A stretch of DNA of 64,000 nt from Hominisplanchenecus_A murintestinalis (GTDB lineage Bacteria > Bacillota > Clostridia > Lachnospirales > Lachnospiraceae): positions 78,127 through 142,126 of the forward strand of contig NZ_CALPCM010000003.1 in the NCBI RefSeq assembly GCF_943193015.1, read 5' to 3'. The notes below the pieces were generated by a model. That model ran no database searches and was not told the DNA's origin. It was given only the letters and a program-made list of their open reading frames with translations. The translations under genes and the position numbers were made by a program. Positions 27,519 through 34,691 of this stretch are shown here, one piece after another. Position 1 is the first letter of the stretch. Each line of letters begins with the position of its first letter.

Positions 27519-28145
27519 ATGATTCAAAGAGAGGATATGCTGGAGCTTACAAGGCGGATGACGCCAAAGCGGACTTCTTTTACCCGGATTGCCGGGGCAT
27601 ATATGGATAAGGATGGGGAAATAGACGGCAGCTTCAACACAAATTTCCTGAAACTGTCTGCGTCTGAGAAGGAAAAAAATCTGGCGGTTGCAAAAACAAT
27701 ACCTTTTTCAGAAACAAATGAACAGTTAAAGGAATACCGCTTTCCGGCAGAAAATGAAAAGTCAAAAGAAATCTGGCGGCTTCTGACGGCAGTGAAATCC
27801 TGCGGTTTGAAAAATGACGCATTAATGGATGCTTTTTATGAACTGGTGGGCAGAGAATACCGGGCAGACGAGGACTATGCGGTATTTGTGTTTCATGACC
27901 GTTACGATGTGCCGGTGAAGGCGGCGGATAAAGAGCGGATGGGGGAATCGGAGGAGGTGTATGAATACCTGATTTGCGCCATCTGTCCGCTGACAGGCGA
28001 CTATGAACCGGGAAGACCGGAATGCGGATTTTTATTTCCGTCTTTTAAAGACAGGAGCAGCGATTGGAATCATGTGGCTGTTTATCAGGCAGATCCGGGA
28101 CATTTGCACAGGGAGCTTATGGAAAAGATTTTGTATTTAAAATGA
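27519..28145 (+). CDS. DUF4317 family protein
   Basis: A 208-residue protein matching DUF4317, a family common in Lachnospiraceae with no known function. Recognisable stretches are RRMTPKRTSFTRIAGAYMDKDG, DYAVFVFHDRYDVPVKAADKERMGESEEVYEYLICAICPL and ECGFLFPSFKDRSSDWNHVAVY. Family members are often nearly twice as long; here only the N-terminal half is present, and no continuation is seen downstream. It starts nine bases after the DUF2130 gene with TAGGAGACGGTC, so the two are probably co-transcribed. Confidence 0.75.
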   Translation: MIQREDMLELTRRMTPKRTSFTRIAGAYMDKDGEIDGSFNTNFLKLSASEKEKNLAVAKTIPFSETNEQLKEYRFPAENEKSKEIWRLLTAVKSCGLKNDALMDAFYELVGREYRADEDYAVFVFHDRYDVPVKAADKERMGESEEVYEYLICAICPLTGDYEPGRPECGFLFPSFKDRSSDWNHVAVYQADPGHLHRELMEKILYLK

Positions 28146-28191
28146 TAAATGCTGTTTCCTGATGAGAGGCCGCACAAGAGAGGAGAATTTT

Positions 28192-30381
28192 ATGAAATCA
28201 TTAGTTATCGCAGAAAAGCCTTCTGTGGCGAGAGATATCGCCAGAGTGCTGCATTGCCAGAAAAAGCTGCCAGGCGCTATGGAAGGGCAGCAATATGTTG
28301 TCACCTGGGCGCTGGGACATCTGGTGACCCTGGCGGATCCGGAGGAATATGATAAAAAATATGCCCAGTGGAATCTGGAGGCACTGCCTATGCTTCCGCA
28401 AAAAATGCAGCTTGTGGTGATTAAGCAGACGGCAAAGCAATTTAAAGATGTAAAGACGCAGCTTTTTCGAAAAGATATCGGACAAATCGTTATCGCAACG
28501 GACGCAGGTCGGGAAGGCGAGCTGGTGGCGCGCTGGATTTTGGAAAAGGCAGACTGCAGAAAGCCCGTGAAACGGCTGTGGATTTCCTCTGTTACAGACA
28601 AAGCGATTCGGGAAGGTTTTGCCCATTTGAAAGATGGGAAAGAGTATAATAACCTTTATGCGGCAGCCGTAGCCAGGGCAGAAGCCGACTGGCTGGTGGG
28701 AATCAACGCGACCCGCGCCCTTACCTGCAAATATAATGCACAGCTTTCCTGTGGGCGTGTACAGACTCCTACGCTCGCTATGATTGCGAAGCGGGAAGAG
28801 GAAATCAGGAAGTTTAAACCGGAGGAATATTTTGGCATGAACCTTCAGGCAGGAAAAGTGAGCTGGACATGGCAGGACAGAAAAAGCCGGGGAACCCGTA
28901 CCTTTCAGAAAGAACGCATGGAAGAACTGCGCAAAAAGCTGGGAGGGCAGAAGCTGACAATTCTGTCGGTAGAAAAAGCGGCGAAAAAGTCTTATGCGCC
29001 AGGGCTGTATGATTTAACGGAGCTGCAGAGAGACGCCAATAAGAGGTTTGGGTATTCTGCGAAAGAAACTCTGAATATCATGCAGCGGCTTTACGAAAAC
29101 CACAAAGTGCTCACCTATCCGCGTACGGATTCACGCTATATCAGCTCTGATGTGGCTGAGACTTTGAGGGAACGCCTGCAGGCGTGCGCTGTAGGCCCTT
29201 ACCGTAAGATGGCGGGGAGCCTGGCTATGAAACCGATTCGAACAAACAGTTCTTTTGTAGATAATAAAAAGGTCAGCGACCATCACGCTATTATTCCTAC
29301 GGAGCAATTTGTACAGCTTGACCATATGACAGTGGATGAGCGCAGAATCTATGATTTAGCAGTGCGGCGGTTCCTGGCGGTACTTTATCCGCCCTTTGAG
29401 TATGAACAGACCACGATGTATGGAGAGTCGGGGGGAGAGACTTTCACCGCGAAAGGGAAAATTGTAAAGAACCAGGGCTGGAAGGCTGCTTACGAAAGCC
29501 CTGTGGATGAAGAGGATGAGGAAGAATCTGACGTCAGAGAACAGACTTTGCCGGAAATGAAAAAAGGAAGCAGCTTTCCGATTGAGAGCATAAAACTGAC
29601 AAGCGGAAAAACGAAGCCGCCTGCTCCATTTAATGAGGCAACGCTTCTGTCTGCCATGGAAAACCCGGTAAAATATATGGAGTCAAGGGATGCGAAAGCA
29701 ATCAAAACCCTGGGGGAAACAGGAGGCTTGGGAACCGTGGCAACCCGGGCGGACATTATTGATAAACTTTTCCATACTTTTTTGATGGAAAAAAGAGGCA
29801 AGGACATTTTTATCACTTCTAAGGCAAAGCAGCTTCTAGAGCTGGTGCCGGAGGATTTGAAGAAGCCGGAGCTGACGGCATCCTGGGAAATGAAACTGTC
29901 CGGTATTGCGAAAGGCACGATGAAGAAAGAGAATTTCTTGAGAAATATCAGGGAATATACGCAGGAAATCGTGGGAGAGATTAAAACAGGGGACGGTACG
30001 TTCCGTCATGAAAATCTGACAAATAAAAAATGCCCGGTGTGCGGCAAACGGATGTTGGCAGTCAATGGAAAGAACAGTAAAATGCTAGTGTGCCAGGATC
30101 GGGAATGCGGACACAGGGAGACAGTATCTCGAATCACAAATGCCCGGTGCCCGAAATGCCATAAGAAAATGGAGATGTTTGTAAAAGGTGAAGAGGAGAC
30201 ATTTATCTGTGCCTGCGGCTACAAAGAAAAACTGTCTGCGTTTAAATCACGCCGTGAAAAAGAAGGGGCAGGCGTGAATAAAAAAGATGTTCAGCGTTAT
30301 CTGAATAAACAGAAAAAAGAAGCAGAAGCGCCGATGAATAATGCTTTTGCAGATGCCTTTGCAAAATTAAATCTGAAATAA
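28192..30381 (+). CDS. topB: DNA topoisomerase III
   Basis: A type IA topoisomerase (729 residues) that relaxes and decatenates DNA through a 5' phosphotyrosine. The TOPRIM domain starts LVIAEKPSVARDIARVL and contains ATDAGREGELVARWI. The catalytic tyrosine is Y309 in LTYPRTDSRYIS. SCGRVQTPTLAMI and GTVATRADIIDKL are also present. The C-terminus has two cysteine clusters, CPVCGKRM...CQDRECG and CPKCHKK...CACGYKE, probable zinc ribbons, and a basic tail. AGGAGAATTTT before ATG 28192 sets the start. Confidence 0.95.
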   Translation: MKSLVIAEKPSVARDIARVLHCQKKLPGAMEGQQYVVTWALGHLVTLADPEEYDKKYAQWNLEALPMLPQKMQLVVIKQTAKQFKDVKTQLFRKDIGQIVIATDAGREGELVARWILEKADCRKPVKRLWISSVTDKAIREGFAHLKDGKEYNNLYAAAVARAEADWLVGINATRALTCKYNAQLSCGRVQTPTLAMIAKREEEIRKFKPEEYFGMNLQAGKVSWTWQDRKSRGTRTFQKERMEELRKKLGGQKLTILSVEKAAKKSYAPGLYDLTELQRDANKRFGYSAKETLNIMQRLYENHKVLTYPRTDSRYISSDVAETLRERLQACAVGPYRKMAGSLAMKPIRTNSSFVDNKKVSDHHAIIPTEQFVQLDHMTVDERRIYDLAVRRFLAVLYPPFEYEQTTMYGESGGETFTAKGKIVKNQGWKAAYESPVDEEDEEESDVREQTLPEMKKGSSFPIESIKLTSGKTKPPAPFNEATLLSAMENPVKYMESRDAKAIKTLGETGGLGTVATRADIIDKLFHTFLMEKRGKDIFITSKAKQLLELVPEDLKKPELTASWEMKLSGIAKGTMKKENFLRNIREYTQEIVGEIKTGDGTFRHENLTNKKCPVCGKRMLAVNGKNSKMLVCQDRECGHRETVSRITNARCPKCHKKMEMFVKGEEETFICACGYKEKLSAFKSRREKEGAGVNKKDVQRYLNKQKKEAEAPMNNAFADAFAKLNLK

Positions 30382-30404
30382 AAATAACTCTAAATAAAGG
30401 GAGA

Positions 30405-30427
30405 GCCGGGGCTTTGTAAGCCCCGGC
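30405..30427. terminator. GC-rich hairpin between topB and asnA
   Basis: A perfect 10-bp stem GCCGGGGCTT / AAGCCCCGGC with a three-base loop lies 24 bases after topB. No T tract follows on the plus strand, and only CTTTATTT on the other, so it is a weak terminator or a 3'-end stabiliser. The rest of the 229-base gap to asnA shows nothing clear. Confidence 0.5.
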
Positions 30428-30610
30428 GAGTTATGAAAAAGATTTTTGAAAAGGTATGCGCCTTGTTCGATTATTAGTATATCTATAAAATGTGAAAAAC
30501 CTATGTAGAAGTTTTGAAGGAATTGTGAAAAATGATAAGGGCATTCTCTTTCGGCAAATTCCTGTTCATTTTGGATATAGAGTTTTTATCTTTGTCACGA
30601 TAACATATTT

Positions 30611-31621
30611 TTACAGTAACTGTATTCCGTTTGCCAGCGCTTCCTTCATCACATCTTCCGGCCACAGAGAAGCCTGTACTTCGCCGATGTGTGCTTTCCG
30701 AAGATAGAACATACAAATACGGGACTGGCCGATGCCGCCGCCGATGGTGTAGGGGACTTCGTGGTTCAGGACTGCTTTCTGGAACGGAAGTTCTGCGCGT
30801 TCCGGGCAGCCTGCAGTTTCCAGCTGGCGCAGCAGCGCATTTTCATCCACACGGATTCCCATAGAGGACAGCTCCAGAGCGATATCCAGCACCGGATAGT
30901 AAACGATGATATCTCCGTTTAATGTCCAATCGTCATAGTCAGGAGCGCGGCCGTCATGCTTTTCACCGGATGCCAGAGCGCCGCCGATCTGCATGATGAA
31001 TACGGCGCCTTTCAATTTTGCAATCTTGTATTCACGTTCCTTCGGCGTACAGCCGGGATACATATCCTCCAGCTCCTGGGTAGTGATAAAGAAGATTTCT
31101 TTCGGAAGGATTTCTTCTATGTAATCATATTCGATAGACATGTACTTTTCAGTCTTTTTCAGAGCTTTGTATACTGTGCGGACCACATTCTGCAGGGTTT
31201 CCACGGTACGTTCTTCTTTTTTGATAATTTTTTCCCAATCCCACTGGTCTACATAGATAGAATGGATATTGTCGGTGTCCTCGTCCCTGCGGATGGCGCT
31301 CATATCTGTGTACAGCCCTTCTCCGTAAGTGAAACCGTATTTTTTCAGGGCGTAGCGTTTCCACTTTGCCAGCGAATGAACAATTTCAGCCTGGGCGTCA
31401 TTTTGCTCTCTGATGCCGAAGCTCACGGGGCGTTCCACGCCGTTTAAGTTGTCATTCAGCCCGGAATCCGGCGTTACAAATAACGGCGCGGATACCCGAA
31501 GCAGGTTCAGGCGTTCAGAAAGAGTCTTCTGGAAGAAGTCTTTCACGGTTTTAATCGCCACCTGCGTATCATGCAGGTTCAGATCAGATTTATAATTTTC
31601 CGGTATCATCAGATTTTTCAT
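30611..31621 (-). CDS. asnA: Aspartate--ammonia ligase
   Basis: AsnA makes asparagine from aspartate, ammonia and ATP. The 336-residue protein is related to class II aminoacyl-tRNA synthetases. Typical stretches: APLFVTPDSGLNDNLNGVERPVSF, VHSLAKWKRYAL, GLYTDMSAIRRDED, HSIYVDQWDWEK and the final GGGIGQSRICMF motif with the ATP-binding arginine. ATG at 31621 is chosen because it gives the canonical N-terminus; the frame stays open another 34 codons upstream through the promoter. AGGAG precedes it. Confidence 0.95.
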   Translation of the reverse strand: MKNLMIPENYKSDLNLHDTQVAIKTVKDFFQKTLSERLNLLRVSAPLFVTPDSGLNDNLNGVERPVSFGIREQNDAQAEIVHSLAKWKRYALKKYGFTYGEGLYTDMSAIRRDEDTDNIHSIYVDQWDWEKIIKKEERTVETLQNVVRTVYKALKKTEKYMSIEYDYIEEILPKEIFFITTQELEDMYPGCTPKEREYKIAKLKGAVFIMQIGGALASGEKHDGRAPDYDDWTLNGDIIVYYPVLDIALELSSMGIRVDENALLRQLETAGCPERAELPFQKAVLNHEVPYTIGGGIGQSRICMFYLRKAHIGEVQASLWPEDVMKEALANGIQLL

Positions 31622-31661
31622 AAAATACTCCTTTACTGATAGAAATGATTTCACGAGGAGT

Positions 31662-31690
31662 AGTATAACACCTGGGAGAAAGGACTGCAA
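31662..31690 (-). promoter_or_regulatory. Promoter of asnA
   Basis: On the minus strand, TTGCAG (31690-31685), a 17-base spacer and TATACT (31667-31662) form a good sigma-A promoter, 41 bases before the asnA start codon. The leader is therefore short, with no T-box. Confidence 0.75.
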
Positions 31691-31774
31691 GAGTGTGTTT
31701 GCGTAACAGCAGGGCAACAGCATTTAAAAAGTATGCCTTTTGGATAAATTTCAGGGAATTTCTAAATGAAAAAT

Positions 31775-31794
31775 GGGCGGTCTTTTGGCCGCCC
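31775..31794 (-). terminator. Terminator of the 46-residue gene
   Basis: GGGCGG (31775-31780) / CCGCCC (31789-31794) with a short loop; on the minus strand ATTTTTC follows. It ends the small gene at 31870-32010 before the asnA promoter. Confidence 0.75.
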
Positions 31795-31869
31795 TGCGCT
31801 TTGGTAATGCTGTGCTGTTCATGTACAGTAAATGATAGATACTCGCGTCATATAAAGGTAAATGAGTCA

Positions 31870-32010
31870 TTACTTGGAAACTACATGGCAGCTTGCCCAT
31901 AACTTGTCGATTGTTTCTTGTTGTACGTGGATGATTTTCCAAAGCTTTTCATTGTCTTGTTTCAATCTTGCGTTTTCGGTAAGTAATTCCTGCAGCGTAT
32001 TTTCATTCAT
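31870..32010 (-). CDS. Small coiled-coil protein, 46 residues
   Basis: ATG at 32010 is preceded by AGGAGAAGGAAG at good distance, and the frame closes with TAA at 31872-31870. The product (MNENTLQELLTENARLKQDN...) begins with a leucine-heptad pattern (L6, L9/L10, L16, L23) typical of a short parallel coiled coil, then a helix with W24 and W38, ending CHVVSK. It has its own ribosome-binding site and terminator, so it is probably a real gene. No family recognised; a dimerising regulator or adaptor is possible. Confidence 0.65.
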   Translation of the reverse strand: MNENTLQELLTENARLKQDNEKLWKIIHVQQETIDKLWASCHVVSK

Positions 32011-32222
32011 TCTTCCTTCTCCTCTATGCATGGTACAAACATATTACAATGATGTTACAGAAATGTAAAGCAAAACAGTATGACAAAATTTTCGGTTTAT
32101 CGACAAGCAGAGATGGTCAACCGATGTTTAGATTATTATAACATAAAAGTACGATGAAGAAAAGCTAAAAAAAATGCTGAAATATAAGAAGCACACAAAA
32201 AAAATGTCGACAAAAAAATGTC

Positions 32223-32251
32223 TTGCATTGTCTGGAAGAAAGTGTTATAGT
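32223..32251 (+). promoter_or_regulatory. Promoter of the rimP-nusA-infB operon
   Basis: TTGCAT (32223-32228), a 17-base spacer and TATAGT (32246-32251) lie in a 356-base AT-rich gap. The transcript would begin near 32258 and run into the attenuator hairpin after some 22 bases. The rest of the gap (32011-32220) shows only AT-rich sequence. Confidence 0.7.
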
Positions 32252-32279
32252 CTAGTCAATGGTTATATGTTACTTGAGT

Positions 32280-32309
32280 ATGGGTGGACGTGAGTCCACT
32301 CATATTTTT
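32280..32309 (+). terminator. Attenuator-like terminator in the rimP-nusA leader
   Basis: ATGGGTGGAC (32280-32289) pairs with GTCCACTCAT (32294-32303), one G-U pair, loop GTGA, followed by ATTTTT. It sits between the promoter and rimP, so it must be read through for expression. In B. subtilis the rimP-nusA leader contains a NusA-stimulated terminator used for autoregulation; this position fits the same logic. Confidence 0.75.
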
Positions 32310-32366
32310 GTAAAGCAGGAAAGCGGGCGGGTTTTCCATGCAGCATTAGGATAGAGAGGTGATAAA

Positions 32367-32834
32367 ATGTCAAAGAGAGAGGTTTATGAGCAGAAAACAG
32401 AGGAACTTATTACTCCGTTTGTGGAGGATAAAGGGTTTGAACTGGTGGATGTGGAATATGTTAAGGAAGGCGGTAATTGGTATTTGAGGGCTTATATTGA
32501 TAAGCCGGGAGGAATTACCGTAGACGACTGTGAAGTGATTAGCCGCAGCTTGAGCGATAAGCTGGATGAAGAGGATTTTATAGAAGGGGCATATATTCTT
32601 GAGGTGAGCTCCCCGGGACTTGGAAGACCGCTTAAAAAAGAGAAAGATTTCGTGAGAAACATGGGGCAGGAAGTAGAGCTGCGTACGTACCGTGCCATTG
32701 AGAAACAGAAAGAGTTCCGGGGAATCCTGGATGCTTATGATAAGAGTAGTATCACCCTGGAGGTAGAAGAAGGTGAAAAACTGGTTTTTGACAGGAGTAA
32801 TGTAGCTTTGGTCAGGCTCGCATTTGACTTTTGA
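32367..32834 (+). CDS. rimP: Ribosome maturation factor RimP
   Basis: RimP helps assemble the 30S head. The 155-residue product shows FELVDVEYVKEGGNWYLRAYIDKPGGITVDDCEVISRSLSDKLDE and the signature LEVSSPGLGRPLKKEKDF, then a C-terminal SH3-like part with the GILDAYD / VALVRLAFDF strands. GAGAGGTGATAAA precedes ATG. It is the first gene of the translation operon. Confidence 0.95.
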   Translation: MSKREVYEQKTEELITPFVEDKGFELVDVEYVKEGGNWYLRAYIDKPGGITVDDCEVISRSLSDKLDEEDFIEGAYILEVSSPGLGRPLKKEKDFVRNMGQEVELRTYRAIEKQKEFRGILDAYDKSSITLEVEEGEKLVFDRSNVALVRLAFDF

Positions 32835-32863
32835 TAAAATATAGTAAGGAGGAAATTAGAATC

Positions 32864-34039
32864 ATGAATAACGAGTTGTTGGAGGCGTTGACCCTTTTGG
32901 AGAAAGAAAAGAATATCAGTAAAGATACTCTTTTAGAGGCAATTGAGCAGTCTCTGCTTCAGGCATGTAAGAATCATTTCGGAAAAGCAGATAATGTAAA
33001 GGTATTTATTAACCCAAACAGTTGTGAATTCAATGTTCATGCGGAAAAAACAGTTGTGGAGCAGGTAGAGGACCCGATTATGGAAATCAGCCTTGCGAAT
33101 GCGAAGCTGGTGGATTCTAAATATGAAGTTGGGGATATCGTAAATGTGGAGATTAAGTCTAAAGAGTTTGGGCGCATCGCTACCCAGAATGCCAAAAATG
33201 TAATTCTCCAGAAAATCCGCGAGGAGGAGCGTAAGATTCTGTACAACCAGTATTATAGTAAGGAAAAGGATATCGTGACCGGAGTTGTCCAGAGATATAT
33301 TGGGAAAAATGTGAGCATCAATCTGGGAAAAGTGGATGCAGTTTTGAATGAAAATGAAATGGTGAAAGGCGAGGTGTTCCATCCTACGGAGCGCATTAAA
33401 GTGTACGTAGTAGAGGTAAAAGATACATCAAAAGGACCGAAAGTTCTGGTCTCCAGAACACATCCGGAACTGGTAAAGCGTCTTTTTGAATCAGAAGTAA
33501 CGGAAGTAAAAGACGGCACAGTGGAAATTAAGTGCATTGCGCGCGAGGCCGGAAGCAGAACGAAGATGGCAGTATGGTCAAACAATCCGGATGTGGATCC
33601 GGTCGGCGCCTGTGTGGGAATGAACGGAGCAAGAGTCAATGCGATTGTAGAGGAGCTGCGGGGGGAGAAAATTGACATTCTGAACTGGAGCGAGAATGCC
33701 GCCATTTTGATTGAGAATGCTTTAAGCCCTGCTAAGGTGATTTCAGTTATAGCAGATGATGATGAGAAAACGGCTAAAGTAGTGGTGCCGGATTACCAGC
33801 TTTCTCTTGCGATTGGAAAAGAGGGGCAGAATGCGCGTCTGGCAGCGCGTCTGACAGGATTTAAGATTGATATTAAGAGTGAGACGCAGGCGAGGGAGTC
33901 CGGTGATTTCGATGATTTCTATATGGAAGATGATTATGACGAGGATGGATACGATGATGCCTATGCGGAAAACTATGAGACAGAATACGAGGAAGAAGGC
34001 TATGGAGAAGCATATGCAGCAGACGCAGACATGCCGTAA
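32864..34039 (+). CDS. nusA: Transcription termination/antitermination factor NusA
   Basis: NusA binds RNA polymerase and promotes pausing and hairpin termination. The 391-residue protein has an N-terminal polymerase-binding domain (to about 125), an S1 domain (about 130-200, IVTGVVQRYIGKNVSINLG), and two KH domains (VDPVGACVGMNGARVNAIVEELRGEKIDI and LSLAIGKEGQNARLAARLTGFKIDI). It lacks the C-terminal repeats of E. coli NusA and ends in a very acidic D/E/Y tail. AAGGAGG sets ATG 32864. Confidence 0.96.
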   Translation: MNNELLEALTLLEKEKNISKDTLLEAIEQSLLQACKNHFGKADNVKVFINPNSCEFNVHAEKTVVEQVEDPIMEISLANAKLVDSKYEVGDIVNVEIKSKEFGRIATQNAKNVILQKIREEERKILYNQYYSKEKDIVTGVVQRYIGKNVSINLGKVDAVLNENEMVKGEVFHPTERIKVYVVEVKDTSKGPKVLVSRTHPELVKRLFESEVTEVKDGTVEIKCIAREAGSRTKMAVWSNNPDVDPVGACVGMNGARVNAIVEELRGEKIDILNWSENAAILIENALSPAKVISVIADDDEKTAKVVVPDYQLSLAIGKEGQNARLAARLTGFKIDIKSETQARESGDFDDFYMEDDYDEDGYDDAYAENYETEYEEEGYGEAYAADADMP

Positions 34040-34100
34040 AGCAGGCCTCATGTGTTCGAACAGGCAGGAAACCGGAAAAGAACAGCTTTAGGGGTGGATC

Positions 34101-34379
34101 ATGGGACAGATAAGGAAAGTTCCGATGCGTAAATGTATCGGATGTCAGGAAATGAAGAGCAAGAAAGAAATGCTGCGCATTTTAAAAACCACGGAAGAAG
34201 AGGTGGTTTTGGATACTACAGGAAAGAAAAACGGGAGAGGCGCATACATTTGTCTTTCCAGGGAATGTTTTGAAAAAGCTGCAAAGAACAAAGCCCTGGA
34301 GAGGTCGTTAAAAATGAGTATTCCCCGGGAAGTCTATGAAAGTTTAAAAAAGGAGATTGATGCTATTGAGGCAAAATAA
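34101..34379 (+). CDS. rnpM: YlxR / RnpM RNA-binding protein
   Basis: A 92-residue basic protein with the YlxR signature PMRKCIGCQEMKSKKEMLRIL, then GRGAYICLSRECFEKAAKNKALERSLK. Recent work on B. subtilis YlxR (RnpM) links it to RNase P RNA. It always sits between nusA and infB in Firmicutes. It overlaps the following gene by 20 bases. Its start follows a GGGGTGG site. Confidence 0.92.
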   Translation: MGQIRKVPMRKCIGCQEMKSKKEMLRILKTTEEEVVLDTTGKKNGRGAYICLSRECFEKAAKNKALERSLKMSIPREVYESLKKEIDAIEAK

Positions 34380-34686
34380 GGTTTTATCTCTGGTCGGGCT
34401 GGCTACAAAGGCGGGCAGGACTGTGAGCGGCGAGTTTTCTACAGAAAAAGCTGTGAAGTCCGGGCAGGCAGGGCTTGTAATCGTTTCGGAGGAGGCTTCT
34501 GATAATACGAAGAAAAAGTTCCATAATATGTGCACGTATTACAAAGTTCCGCTGTATGTATTTGGGACGAAAGAAGAGCTTGGAAGCGCTATGGGCAAGG
34601 AGTTCCGTGCGTCACTTGCCGTATTGGATGAGGGGTTTGGCAGCGCGTTGAAAAAGCAGCTTGATGATACAATAGAACGGAGGTAG
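34360..34686 (+). CDS. L7Ae/L30e/S12e-type ribosomal protein (YlxQ-like)
   Basis: A product of about 108 residues of the L7Ae/L30e fold: [49 protein letters not shown], then [19 protein letters not shown]. Such proteins bind kink-turn RNA. Translation may start at ATG 34360 or at TTG 34366, which is better spaced from AGGAG (34351-34355). The overlap with rnpM suggests coupling. The exact role of YlxQ proteins is not settled. Confidence 0.85.
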   Translation: MLLRQNKVLSLVGLATKAGRTVSGEFSTEKAVKSGQAGLVIVSEEASDNTKKKFHNMCTYYKVPLYVFGTKEELGSAMGKEFRASLAVLDEGFGSALKKQLDDTIERR

Positions 34687-34691
34687 TCGGT

